Source of the DNA: Elysia chlorotica
Lineage: Eukaryota; Mollusca; Gastropoda; Plakobranchidae
Assembly: GCA_003991915.1 (NCBI GenBank)
Contig: RQTK01000004.1
Coordinates: forward strand, 1,339,658-1,403,657
DNA: 64,000 bases
Direction of reading: 5' to 3'
The translations under genes were made by a program, and so were the position numbers. The notes beneath the pieces are model-generated. The model ran no database searches. It worked only from the letters and a program-made list of their open reading frames with translations, and was not told where the DNA came from. Shown here one piece after another: positions 38,301 to 53,300 of this stretch. How positions within the stretch are numbered: the first letter of the stretch is position 1; each line of letters starts with the position of its first letter.

Positions 38301-41300
38301 CAGCTAACGATAACACTCTTTGATATAATCATTACTTTCACCATAAAATAACATGTTTACAAGTAAAATAGTATTCTCAGGTTAAGTTTAACATTTGAGA
38401 CAATCCATTGAAGACATTCGCTGTTTGATAAACTAAGTTCAATTTACAGGTGTCATGGATCCAAAGAATGTGGACAACAGAAAACAGACTCAAGGAATAC
38501 GGAGACCTTTTGGAGTTGCAGGTATAGTGTTTTACCTATTCTCAGATAGTCATATAAATTAAAGAAATTTAAACAAAGGTGAAAGTTTTTACATGTATCC
38601 GGGCTTTGCAATCTTGATTTTTATCTATAACGATGAATTTTTGTTATATTATCATTCATTTGACAGATGGAACAACTAGATAAACATGTCATCAAGCAAT
38701 TTTTTGTTTTTGGTATTGAAATGGGGTTTTAAAGCTGTCATTATAAAAAAATTAACTTAAAATTATTATTAGGGCCAATCGGTACATACATGCTTTGGGT
38801 ATATATATTTTTTATCTCACATTTTCTAATCATGATCCAGCATTTACTTAAAAAAAAAAAATGACAAACTAATAGGAAAAAGGAATTGATATTTTGCTTG
38901 AAGTATATTTTGATATGTCATTTTGGCAATTATGGTGTTCAGTTTTTACATTTATTATATCTAAATTCTTTAACTTACTTTTATTTATTTCTCAGCTCTT
39001 GACATATCTGACCTCATGCAAGGTGCCAGGTCAAGCATTGAGGACAATCAACTTTTCATTCCATTTCTAGCGTATGTGTATGATTTACCTACGTCGTAAA
39101 TTTGGTTTTTTTTTTCAAACATTCTGTCTTTAAAGTTAAGCTTTAACTTATAACTTACTTCAATCAGAATCAGTCAAATTGGTGGTGAAGATTTGAATTT
39201 ATTTTTCAGTGTATTTGGAAAACTCAATTGTTTTTGGACGCATGAAGTAACTTAGTTTACTCTGGTTTACAGCTGTGGAGATGAATTCATGTTCAATGTG
39301 ATCAAGAAAGTAATATCTGCCAAAGAGATAAATCACAGAGGCCAAGGCTTGTGGGTTTCTCTCAAAATTCTGCATGGAGACATGAAACAGGTCGGTTTCT
39401 GATTTTTTATTTTTTTGCACATGAACTTAACAATAAGCCAGGATTAATTGGAGTCTCAGAATTTTTAATATACATGAACGAGAGCAATTTTTAAAGTATT
39501 CTAAAGAACGGAAAGCACTTAAGTGGTATGGGGGATACAATATTAATTTTTTTATGTGCAGATTCTTTTACATGTTCAAGATATCTAAATATATTGCTTC
39601 TTGAAGTATGATACTTGAATTTAGTTTAAAAAATTCATTCTATTGAGTTTGAAATAAAATCTTGATGTATTGTTGTATTATTAAAAAAAAATTATTTTCC
39701 TTGAAACATTTTTCTTCGGTTTATCAGAACATGACTATTTATGCATGATCTTAGTTCTATGGGTATCTTTAGGCTTTATTTATAATATTATATTATCATG
39801 TTCTGAATAATCAATTTGGGAGAACTATGCTTTAGCTATGATTTCTGGAAACAAGCTTTTGTAACACTCAATTAGTTTTTAACATGTTCATCTACAAATT
39901 TAAATAGGTTAAACTATCAAATCTATGATTTACGGAAAAAAAAAGAAGCCCAATTAAACAAAAAAGCAAAAGAATAAATAAAAAAAAGACCAAAATCATT
40001 CCTTATCTTATCTAAGGTGAGGGAGAACTACCCACATCTTGTTTTACCTGGTACTGGCACAGCCATGGCCAGGAAAATGGGATTTCCAGATGTAATCATG
40101 CCAGGTGAGTTCATCTTTTTTGTGTGTGGTGGTTTGTGTGGAAAGTATTTGTATCAAAGACTCCACCAGTATTTGCTTCTCCTAAATAACCATGAGTGAA
40201 AACAATAAGAGGAAGAGTTTCATCAATAACGTCAGTGTTAGATAGGTATACAAATGCAGGATATGTTATGGATCTTATCCTATTATATCTTATTTCATGA
40301 CGGGCTCAGATTCTGACATGATTTTCAAGGATTAGATTTAATACTCATAAAATGACACCTCCACCAACAATAATAACAATAATATAAATAATATGAAAAA
40401 CAATGTCAATAACAAGTTTTGCTTGGCGCAGCCTGTTAGACTACATATTGTTTATGTATATAATGCAATACTATATTTTGTTTATGTATATAATGCACAT
40501 TGCTCAGGATACCAGAGATATGTCAGGAGAGAAACTGAAAGACTGCCCTATATAGTTTAACCTGTTGTCTAGGCCTACACACCCAGATTTTCACACTAGA
40601 CCCTCATATACACTTAAACTATTTATTCTGTGTAGCTGAAATGCAGAATATTGTCCAACTCTTGCCCTTGATTGCTGTGATGTATATGATGACTAACAGA
40701 TATTCTTTTTTTTTTTTTTTTTTTTGAAACTCAAAGGCATAAATGGTGAGAAAAAAATATGAGTTTAATTTGATTAAAGGTTCTTCACTTTTTATATTGT
40801 ATATTGTTCTGTATGCTATTTTGTTTCCAACATTGCACTAGTGATGTCTTGATGTTAAATATTTTTGTTTTCATGTTTAATGCTTTAAATTGCAGCCTGT
40901 GAAAAATGTTGCAATGCACTTTAATTGAGTGGTTATCACTTTATGTCAGTTCTAATAGTAATTTGTTTAATTGGTGTAATACAAGACTTCCTTTGTAAAA
41001 AAAAGATGCAAAATCAGATTTCCCTCACAGACTGTTAAATAAAATGTTGTTTTGTGATTGCTAGCTTGATTCCATGCATGCTTATTAGCAAAAATGGATA
41101 AGAAAGCAGCCCTAAAGATCATAGTTGGTGATTTTTTTTCTTCATGACAAAATAAAAACCTATGACATGTATTTTAAACAAATGGTCATTGATAGTAGAC
41201 TAGAGTGTTGAAGGCTAATTATTTTTAGCCCATTCACAAAATAATAAGTAAATGAAATAGATTGAATTTAAAAACCCCTACCCCCCCTCTTTTATTTTGC

Positions 41301-44300
41301 CCTTCTGCTTCATGACCCTAAAGTCACACCTATATGTTTCCAATTCTTTAGTTTGTTTAATTTTATTTATCACCATGACATTATTGATTCTATAATGAGA
41401 CAAATGTGTATGCTGCTGATAAATTAGCTTAATGACCCCTGTCTCTCAACCAAAGACACAGAGTTTGACAAGATGTGTCAGTTGAATCATATTGATCATC
41501 AACTCAATAATTCACGCAATATTGTATTACTCTAAAGGCCCAGTTAGATTCATTATTGTTGTGTATACCTTACATGTTTTCTTTTGTTTCGAATTGTGAA
41601 AAGAACTTGTTTTTCAGTATTTGCTTTCACAAAAGCTTGTGGTTAAAGAAAGTAAAAATAAAGCTGTTATATAAAGGAAAATTATTTGTCAATATACAAA
41701 ATCTGTAAGAAGATATAGCAAACATTTGTTGAGATGTTTTTTAGAACATGGCTTGCATTATGTAATGGGACACCAAAATGAGTTAAATTGTTTTGTTTTA
41801 ACTCAATAATAAAATCAATGTATGCAATGTCGACTTAGTGGAGATACAAAAAAAGTTTGAAATATTTCATATTCCTGTTGAGATTATTTCAATCAATGAA
41901 TAATAATCAGGATCTTTCAATGCACAAAAATGTGCTGAGCTATAAAATGAACATGAAGATATCTTAATCGAGTAATAGCTTTGTATATTTCAAGAAAAGA
42001 TTTCTCAGCTATTACCACCGCAAATAATTTTTTTGTTTTTTGTTAACTGGATTGTGCAGATTATAAAAAGATACTCCCAAGATTCAAAAATATTTTTTGT
42101 ACTGTTTTGTTATGTCTTAAGACATATACATATATGAGGTTTTTCCGCCATGAAATGCTGCTTCTGCTCTCTTGCTCTAGTATGATGTTTTTTGTTTTGT
42201 TTTTGGTTCAAAATTAGAAGTATTGAATTCAATTTTCGTTTTGAATTTTTAAAATTTCATCATGTATGTTTCAGTGTGCTTTGTGTACATATATAAACTT
42301 TAGGATTGGGTTTTAAATTGCTTTTTTGAACGACATATACTTTTGTAAATTCTCCCTTTTTTGGTTCAATATGTGTCCTATAGACTGCTTTTTGCAGAAA
42401 AAAAAATCCTTCATTTTCAGTGTGTTTAAAAAAAGCCAAGACATATTTGAAAACTAAAAGACAGAGCCAATAATTTAAAATTCTTGTGTGTACTTGGTGA
42501 ATAGATTTTTAAATAGGGGAATGAACTAAAATTGACTGCAGAAGTATTAAAACTGAATCTAACTGGATACTTGAGTTAAAAACTCCCAGAAAAACCAAAA
42601 TCCAGCATAACCAAGAATACTAGTAGTAATGAGACTTGGAGATTTCCTAGCAAAGAATTATTAAAATTAACTAAATTCAGTGCGTAGATATAAATGTGCT
42701 TTTTCTGTTCATGTTGCAGCTTTTTATGTTGTGCCACAGATCATAAAGCCCTGTTATTATTACCACAGACACCTGTATGTAAGAAAAGGTTGATTTTTAA
42801 TAGAGTATAAATGAAAACCAGTAATAAATAATTATTGTTTAATTTGGTTATAACTATTTTAGGTGATGTTCGCAATGACATCTATGTGAGTGTTTTGCAA
42901 GGAGATTTCAACAAGGGACCTACCAAGTCCTCTGACAAGAATGTAGAAGTCAGCATGAGTGTTTGTGATAAAACTGGCCAGATCTTGCAAGTAAGAAATC
43001 TTATATTATGCTAAATTTATATCTGATGTAAGTTAGATAAGGAAAACATTTTGCAGCAATTGTAATTTTCCTAATGTATTAAGATACGTCATTTAAAGGA
43101 GAATCCTGAATGTGAGTATAGTCGAGTTGAGTCAAACGTCAGCACCATATCGGCTATATTGCAGATGGGCCCCAAGATTATTTAATAAGTATATTGTCGC
43201 TGAATTAGTAGCATGGTGCATCTTATATTAAAGTAGTTTTGAGATCATTTTAAAAAATAAGAATGATTTATTCATTTGCTCATACAACATATGTAATATT
43301 GTTTTTCTTTAGTTAATTCAGAACAAATGGGCGCATTTTAAACTTAACCTAAGCTTGAGATCAGCTATGCCATCCTACTAGCATATGTACGTTATTGCCT
43401 TTCTTCACAGGATGTGATAAGCCATGGTTGTATTGACCAAGTCATGTCTGAGTACAAGTCCATTGTCTACTACCACCAAGACAGACCCAAATGGTTTGAA
43501 ACCATCAAGGTAAAGTTCAATAAATTAGAATTGTATTTTATGTTATTTGTAAATAATGGTATGTTTATTTCGTTTGATTTTTATTAACATATTGGAATTG
43601 CAATGTTTTAGACTTTGTTGCTAACTTGTCAAAAATTATTTCAAATGAGATTGACATTGACTTTAAAGGTGTAAACAATATTAAGAGTGGCTTCCATTGT
43701 AATAGTTGGATGGCTTATAATATGAAAAAAAAAAAAACAACAGTGTCTGCATTGCTTCAAACCAGTGCTAGCAAGATTTGAACTCAATTTTGGTTGTTCA
43801 ACATGTGTTTCTGGAGTGCTACCTTTGAGTTTGATGTTTTGATATTTTGTTTATATAATTATGTGTCTTCAGAAATATGCTATGTTTTATATTAAGCCTT
43901 CAAACTGATGTTAGTCGATTTGCTTGGGAATATGTGCATGATTGCTCGTAAGGATACTAAATTGCTATCATTACTTTTGCTTGAGTATACAATTAACTTA
44001 AAAAAATATAAAATTTTATTCTTTTTATATTAGGTTGCCATCTCTCCTGAGGTTGATTTTATTGGACTTCATTTGAAGTTCTTATTCAGACATAAATCTT
44101 CTACTGAAGGTAAACACTTTTTGTGGGGTTTTTAGATTATCTGTGACTTCAAATCTGTTAAGCACAATAAAAGGGTAAGCTTAAACTGCCGGTAGCAATA
44201 AGTTATGCATTTCTAAAATAAGATCTTGATGCTTGAAATGTATATTTTATATTCATGATTAAATATTTTGAGTCATGTAGAAAGAAGTGGGAAAAATGTT

Positions 44301-47300
44301 ACATTTAAGTAACATTCTGAGAACAAAAAGAAAAAGATAATACATCTATATTACAACTTGATTCCAACAAGATGGTTTTAAAAGATGAAACTTGTTTTTT
44401 TTCTGTCAAATAATTTTTTTAAAAGTTTTCTATTCATGAAATAATTTGCTTTTAAAATGGTATAAGTATTTAATAAATCATTATCACTTTTTCTGAACAG
44501 CCAAAGACAGATCAGAGAAACCATTTGCAATGTCATATGTAAGACTTCTGAATGACAATGGAACTACTTTAGAAGATCAAGTTCATGATTTGCTTGTTTA
44601 TAAGGTATGTATAGATCTCTAAAGTGAATGATTGTTACAATAGATTTTTCAAGGTCTATGCGGCAGAATAATCTATATGAAATTGCTAATGTATTGACAC
44701 TCTCCCTATCTCGTCTGCACCAGTATGGTGAAGGGGAGATAGCACATGTTTGAATCAGGCTGTGCCATCTCCCTGTTCATCCCCATTTTAAGTAATCAGT
44801 AATTATTGTTTGACCTTCAACGAATGATAAATTATATGCTAAAATAGTGCGCAGAAGTTAAATAGGCCTTGAATCATGCACTTTGACATGGCTAAGGGCA
44901 AGTTTACTAGAAAATAAGTTGTCATTGGACATTACGGGCAGCATGAATTGGTCAAGATTTTGAATAGATGCTCACATTTAATTTTTTTTTATATATTCCC
45001 TTTTGGTAAAATATAGAAAATAGCATCCAAAGTAAGAATTAATTGGGTTTAAGATGCTTTTATTTTTTTTTTACTTGAAGGCATACAAATTCAAGCATTG
45101 TGTCTGCTCAACTCTATAGAAGTCACTTTTGGAATAAAACAAAGTGAAATAATGAAGCAAAGTTTAAGTTCCTGTCCATTTATTTTAATTACATGATGTT
45201 TTTTGAATATCTTAAAATAAATGACTTAGACAGGAAGGGTAGAGAAACTCCAGTATACAAATTTATTTTATGTCAAATAAAAAGTTAGTATAGTTATCAC
45301 CTATAAATGAGACCATATATTTGAAACTCAACAACTTTAATGATTTATTCTCACAGATTGAGAGCAAAAAGCCAGAGGATGCGTCTGTGTATTTGAAACT
45401 TCCATGCAGCAAGAAAGAACTTGATGGTTCACCTATGGCATTGGGACAAAAACAAGTGGGGGGACTCACTCTCAGCTCAAAAGATACCTTTTCAGTCACC
45501 TCATACGTTTGCTCTACTAAGCTCACACACAATGGTATGCAATTGGATGTAAAATACATACATAATATGTAGATTACAAACTTTGAAGCAGTTCAAGTTT
45601 TTATTGTTTTTGTTAGGAGATATAAAAAAGGCAAACTTTGCATGTCTGAGTTGGTAAGACATTATGACAAGCTGCTTGCCAGAAAGGGAATCTCTTGAAA
45701 TAATATGTTGGCTGAAAGCTAGTATTTTATTTAATTTATTAAAGATAAATGTGGTGCAATTTGATTTGCTTTCACTACTTTTGATGAGCTTGAAATGATT
45801 TGAACAGACAAAATATTTACTGTTCAGATTTGCTCATGAATTTATTTTTCGTCATTGAGAGATTTAAAAAACCATTACATTAAATGTACTCACTTTAATT
45901 TTTGTTTTCAATTTTCTTATTCTTATAGTTGATCTTTTGGGCCTATTGAAATGGCAAGAGGTTCTCAATGACACAAAAGCTCTCCGGAATTATCTCGAGC
46001 GTTTAATGAGAGAGGAAGGAGAAGAAATTGTCAAGGTACTACTTAAATTAAGAAAGCCTGCAATACTCAGCTGCATTTTGGAAAAATATGCGATAGGTCA
46101 ATGAAACATAAACTGGGAAATATATATGATTTTGAGAATTTGCTTTAGATTGGTGTTAAAAGAAATGTATAAAATGCTGATAACATTAAATTTTATCAAT
46201 ATGACTTTTTTTCTAATACTTAATGCTGAGTTGGCAGTAGCTTGAGTTACAATAACCAGCAATTAGTTGTTAAAATGGTAAATCTGATCTTGATATAAAC
46301 AATAAACAAGCTTTTAACCCTACCCATATGTAGGGAAGGTGGTGACCCTTAAATTGGTTATTTCTATGGAATACTAAAATTGCATATTATCCTCAAATAT
46401 CCATTTTGAATATTGAAAAGTGGGAGCCCACAAAGGCCCAAGGACAGATGGACAAGGGTATGGTTAGGATCAAAAGCTGCCTGTGGCATAATATTTATTT
46501 TGCTCAAGTGGGTAATAATTACAAGGTATTCACACTTTTGGAACCTTATCATCATTGTTTCAGTTTCTCCAAGATCTGCTGGACTCATTGTTTCACATCC
46601 TCATGCAGAATGCCAGCAGTGAGCTGTGTGACAACCTCATCTTTGATGCGCTTGTGAGATCCTAAACAATTCTTTTAAGACAATGTTTACTTTGGAAATA
46701 AAACAACTTTCACATTGAGAGCTGTACAGCACTTTATATATATATATATATATATATAAAATTGTAATTCCAAACATTATCATGAAAAATTTATGATGAC
46801 TGTAGTGGATGAAAAAATAACCTTTAGAAAGGCCACTTCTTAAAAATGTTTCTCTTCTATTATTTCTTGCAGATCGATTGTATTCAAACAAGAGATTTTT
46901 TATTAACATAAAAACAAATAATTGCGGTTGAAATTGAATTGTTTCAGATTTATATAATTACCCTGATCATGGACCGCAAGTACCACCAGTTCCGGCCTGT
47001 CTTGGATGCCTATATTGACACAGCTTTCAGCTTTGCTATGGTCTATAAGTAAGTTGCAACTTTATTTCCATCTCTTTTAGAACACTAACCATTAAGAATG
47101 CACAGAACGTGCTGTTTAGCTCAACTTTTATATGCAGATATGCTGTATTTTATACAAAATAGTGCTTTTTCTCCAAAAAAAACTCTGTATGATTCCAACT
47201 TTCTCTTTAATTTTTGAAGAATCATTTAATTTTTTTCTAAACTCCTTTTTCCTGTATTCATTTATTTTTCAATTTGTGTGTAATTTCAGCAAACTCATGG

Positions 47301-50300
47301 TGATCTTACGTGACTATGTTGACAAAGCAGATGAACAGACCACTCTAACAGAGGCACCTCTTCTCAAAGCCATAAAATCATTGGAGTACATATTCAAGTT
47401 CATCATCAAGTCACGATGCCTTTTCTCCATGTAAGACAGAACAGTTCAGACACTTTAGATGAATTTAAATTTGTGTTACAAAACAGGTATTTGTTTTCAG
47501 TATCATTTTAACAAAGAAGTCAGAAAAAGGATTTATAATTTATCAATTATGGAGACATTAATCTCATGAAGTTTTTGTGTGTTTTTTTACAAAGAAAAAT
47601 TTCACCCCAAAATTTAATTCCATCACTTCATATTCATTTTAACAATGTTTAGAAATCCATATAGTCATGTGGGTATGATTACTTTTCAATGAGATAATAT
47701 TTTCTCTGCTTGCAGGTTGAATGAGGGACGTGGCAAGCAGCAGTTTGAAATATCTATGAAGCAGCTGATCGTTGCAATCAATAACATGATGGTGTACAAG
47801 TCGGACAGGACTCTTCTGGTCCAGGTGAGTGGCTGGGTGTCTTGCTGTAGGAGGCAAAGTGGTAGAGCGTTTTTATGTTTGTTTAGATTGGAACACTATT
47901 TGCATTTTTTTTCCATACTAAACCTCTTTTCTCTCTTTTCTTTCTTCCTACTTCTTCTTCATCTTCTTTTTATGGCAGCTTATATATCATGTTTCAATTT
48001 TTTATTTTTTTTTATTTGATAGACTCTTCACATTGTATTTGGCATTGTTTCCTTCTTTAAATAAATGATTTGTTTTAAGGGAAGATCACATGATATACCA
48101 AAATAATGTAGAAGAATTCAACTGATTTTTTGTTTTGTTGCTTCCTGTTGTTTATTTTTTAGAAAGAAAAAAAGAAGAAAATGCATTATATAGATACAAG
48201 TTAAATGATATGTTTATGCTGTTGTTTCAGGCAGCTGCTTTGAAGTACATGCCTCTAGTTATTGGGGATGTGATGTCAGTCTTTAACCCTGTTGAACTGA
48301 GGTAACTTTAAAGTTTTCTGAAAACAATACATAGGCATAATTGTCAATATAAGATTTTACAATGGGCTCTTAAACTTTCCTGATTTTATGAAAAGTTAAA
48401 TTTTTCTATACCCACCAGCTTTTTTCCTGAAATTATATATCTTTTAAATGTTTAGTCATAAGATTATTATAATAATAAAACCACAAATAATTGTACAAAT
48501 TATTTGTAAAGCATTTAGTGCTGGTAGCGGGTGAGCTCACACTGCCTGGACATAAGGCGATCATAAAGGATAACATAACACCATAAATAAATATTGTAAA
48601 ACCGTATTACCAGGATTCTCACAGCTGGCATAATTCAATACATCAGACATGGTCAATTTTATTTAGGAAACTATTTTACTTAAGTATGTCAGACATCGAT
48701 AATTACATTTCCAAGCACTTGTTTTTAAGCAGCGAATTCTCACAATTGTGTCCTTTGTTCTTCATATCAGCCATCTACTGATACAGTTTCTCCACAATGT
48801 GCCCCCTGAGCGCCTCACAAAGCAAAAAATGAAGTGCATTGATCAAATCATCCAGACAGAGCTTTTCTCCCTCCCTCGTAAGTTTTCTTACTGAAAATTA
48901 TGCACCTAAGAGCATATACGCTTATAATAACAATGGGTCTTATGTAGAGCTACATAGTTCCTCTATGTTCTCTTTATGGGTCTTAGTTAAAAAAATAGGT
49001 CTTAAGAAAATTGCAAAGTTCTGTAATCAAGTGATAAGTATTTTTTATATGGTCTAATATAAACGTTGAAGTAAGCAACTTTAAATTGACGGGCATATCT
49101 TTGTAAGGAGTAAAGTTCTGAGCATCAAAAAAATACTTATCTTTTGAAAAGAGGGAGAAAAGAAAAGCCAACTTTCTTTTAAAGAAAAAAGCATCTTATA
49201 AAAAAAGAACAACCTGGGAAACTAGATGTTCTGACAACTTTTTTTTAGATATGACTAATAATAAAGGAATGAAAGTGATTTAATTTGAGATAAAAAAAAA
49301 AGTGGTCTCCCTTGTCCACATATCCTAAAACCCATGATTTTCTATTACCTATTTATCCTTCGTAAGAATGGATCAAAATTTACTTTTAACTTCTACATCT
49401 TTGCCAGAGTGTCGCCAGGTATTGCTCCCTCCATTCCTGCAGCAGACAAATGAACTGATGGAGAATAAAGAGGAGATGGAGGACTGTATCTCCATTCTGG
49501 GCCACATTATGGATAGGCTCTGGTCTTGTGAAGTAAGTCAATCAAAAAACTTTGGTTAAAAATTGTTATTTGAACAATTCTGCCTTTCAATATATAAACA
49601 AGTAAAGAGAAAGCATAATAATGAGAAATAATGTGAGTAAGATTTCAAAATTAGGCCTGCCTCTTGCTATTTTCATTTTAAATCAGTTATTGGCTATTCT
49701 GCCATTTTTGTTCGAAATAAAGCTGCATAAAATTTTTGAAATTCTATGAAGTTTTATAAGAAATGTTAATGAGATAATAATGATTTATTTAAAGTTTTAT
49801 TTTATTCTAAATCATTTACAATTGAATTTTAATAATGCAAAATGCAGGGTTCTCGAGACTTGGACATCACCATCCTTGTTGATAAGATTCTACGCACAGT
49901 GATACAGTCAGTCATAGGCCTGGATCAGTCATCGAAACAAGAGGTATGGGCATAAAATTAGGTTAAATACTTAAAAAGGAAACATGGACATTATTATGGT
50001 GATGGGAAAGACTTGCATTTTGTATAATTGGGGTTTTGCATGCCAGGTTTTATATATATATCTTGTCTCCCAAAAACAATGACAATGATTGGTTCTTCAT
50101 AGCTTTAAGTTTAAAAAAAAGTTTCACTTCTGTTTACACTGTTGCCATACCGGATCATGGCCTGTGTCAAAATATAGAAGAAAAAGTTAAATGAACTATA
50201 CTGTTTTGATTTTGATGACTACTCCCCTTAACCTTGTCCAAGGTTTAAATGGAAATATGACAATCTATTTTTGTTTTGTTCAAATCTTGATTCTATTTTC

Positions 50301-53300
50301 CTCATAATGAAAACATTGTTTGCTGTGATAGATTTCATTATTTGTTAAATGGTCCTCAAAACCAAAGGCATGCTCATCTTTGCTTCAGCCATGAACTTTT
50401 GAAAAAAAAATTATATTGAAGAGTTTAATTATTCCATATCAAACATATTGAAATATCCATGGTATGAAAGGATGAATATTCAATTAAAATTTATACTTAC
50501 TTGAAAACGCTTGAGGGATATGCTTAATTTTTGTGTCTTTTGCATATAATATTTGAAGAGATTTTGGGATCATTTAACAATTTATAATTGTCATATTCCG
50601 TACATCCTCAAAGTTTATTATGACCTTGAACAAAAACAGAAATTCAACAATTTTTTTATGAGTCCTTGAATAGAAAACTTGTTCAACTTTTATTTATAGG
50701 GATCTAATGCTCTTTTTGCAAATAGTTCACATACAAACATGATTGTCTCTTTTTGTGAACTCAGAGCCAACATACTATTAAGAAAAGCCAGAGATTGAAG
50801 GTATAAAAGAAAGCTATGTGTAGATGAAGCTTTGCGACGCACACTGTTAATTTTTTTTTTATCATATAATCTTTCAATGATGACACTACTGATGCTATTA
50901 GATGCACCATTTGCTTATGGACTACATTTTGAACTTGACAGAATTCAATTATATTTAAATACTATTCCGTTTTTCACTCATTCATCTGTTAGGGCTTCTA
51001 CCTCAACATTACACCCTTTTGGATGAAATCATATTCGTATATAGATACAACAATACTCTCTGTTATTTGTAATTAAAGCTGGTGAAAACATACTCGTTTC
51101 AGATACGTTCTTGCATGGTTAGAAGAAATTCTTTCTCATAGAATCACAACATGCATGAGTCATTGACTTTTCACATATATCTTAATTTCCTTTGAATGAA
51201 GAAGTTATAAAGTAAAGGAATATTTGAACTCGTTGATTTTTCAACATTTCTTGAATTTCCTTTTAACTCATATGTCTTGAATGCATGCAGCACATGTATC
51301 AATTTAAAAAAAATCTGTTCTCCGGAAACTTTCCTCTTCATAATAAATAATGTTGTTTCATAATTATTTTTTGCAACTGTCACTAGAAACCCAGGGACAG
51401 CTTGAAGGTTTGTCACTTTTCTTGTTGTGTGTTTGCCACTGAAATAAGATTTTCTGGTGTCACAAGTACAAGTAGGAGTAATTAAGTGGGAAAACTTTCT
51501 CATGCTTTTCAACATCTACTCTTTTCAAGCTATTTCTTCACATGTTGTAATCAACCCCTTTTAAAATAAAATTCTTCCATCTAACCAACTGCTCACTTTA
51601 ATGAAATACTCTCAAGATCTTTAAATAGAATATAATCTGGTATTAATTTTTTTCTTTCTTTCATGGTTTGTTTATATATAGCAATAGTTGATGATAAGAG
51701 GAACTTTCTTGTTGTTGTGGATCTTTCTTCTTCTTTTTCTGAAAAAAAAAAAACAACTCTTGAAGAATCTAGTTATGTTAATTAGTTTTATTATTTTTAT
51801 CAAACAAAAGGAGAAATTAAAAGAAGTAGATTCTTTAAAGTCCATTGTTAAAGTAAAGGTGTATTGCTCATTTCTTATTCACTCTTATAGTACATTTGTG
51901 ATTACAGGTCTACTAAAATATAACCAAAATTTATTTACCATACCAGAAAAAAGATCACTTTTAGGTTAGGTTGAAAACTGTGTTTAACACGTTTTTTAAC
52001 TTATTAAGATACTTATAGAAAGGTCTGAAAGACAAAGGGAGTCATTTGCATTCTTTATAGACAGTTTTGTCCATGCATGCTAATGAAATGCTTAAGTATA
52101 AGCAATAGGATAAAGAAGCAAAGTCAAACTACAGCAGTCAGCATAAAAAAAGATGATATTAGTTTTAGATTCTAACACAGATATTAGCTCTTTACGTTTT
52201 TGTATACTTTTTTGATATCTGTAATTTCTTCCCATCTTTGAATTCCAAGCTTTGGGAATAATACTACTCTGATGTGTGCTTTTGTTGTAGTTGTGCATTG
52301 GCTTTGCCATTAAACATGTGATGGCCATCTTTGTTTATAAAAATTTTTGTTGTCTTTATCTTTGTTTGTTGCCGTATAGGATCCCTCAGGGGAATCTAGG
52401 ATACGGTAAACCCAGAGAGAAGGAAAGAGAGCTCTGTCTCTCTCTCCCTCTTTCATATTAGTTTTCCTGTCATCATTTCTTCTGTGGATGTGAATCGGAG
52501 TTGGAATTCTTTAATAATTTCCACACCCTAACATGGTTATTCAAATATTGCTAGATTTTGTATGTTCACACTTTCAGCGTAATATTTAAGGAATTCTATG
52601 TCCTCTATGTGTTTGCTTATATTCGTATGTGAATTTATATAAAGTTATCAAATCTGTTATATTTAAGGAGGTAGCTTTTCACTCAAACTGTGGTTTCACA
52701 ATTAGTTTTTAGGAGCACACTTTTAAAGACAATTATTGAACAGTTTAAATTTCAGATCACATTTTTATTTAAAAAGTGATCGTTCATTGGTGAAAGCAAC
52801 AGTAAAAAAAAAAGTGGGTTGGAAAAGGGGGTGGGGGGAGAGGAAGGGCACAACTGATTTGGTACTACTTTGAAAGACTTGAAGGCAAAGATTCAAAATG
52901 GTTAAAATCATATTGGAAAGTTGAAAATCTGCTCATCAGCTCTTAACATTGAAGAAGCATGCCTGTTTCACCATTTAAAATCTTGGATCTACAAAATAAT
53001 CGTAATAAATTTCAACTGAACTCCAGTTTACAATAAAATCTCAAGACATCCACTTCATCAACAGCTTCTTTGAATGGTCAGTTAATTTACCCAAAACTCT
53101 ACTGAGCTAAAGCAGAAGACACTTAAGAGTCCATTTATTTTCGCTCCTAAACCTAATGACTTTTAAAAGATAGGCAGTACACACCAATTAATTTTCTCCA
53201 TCTGGTTCTGCTGATTGATGATATGACAGTTAAAATATACAAGTATGAACATTTTGCATGATGTCTCCATGAATGTTTTCAAACCAAATTGTCATGGAAA

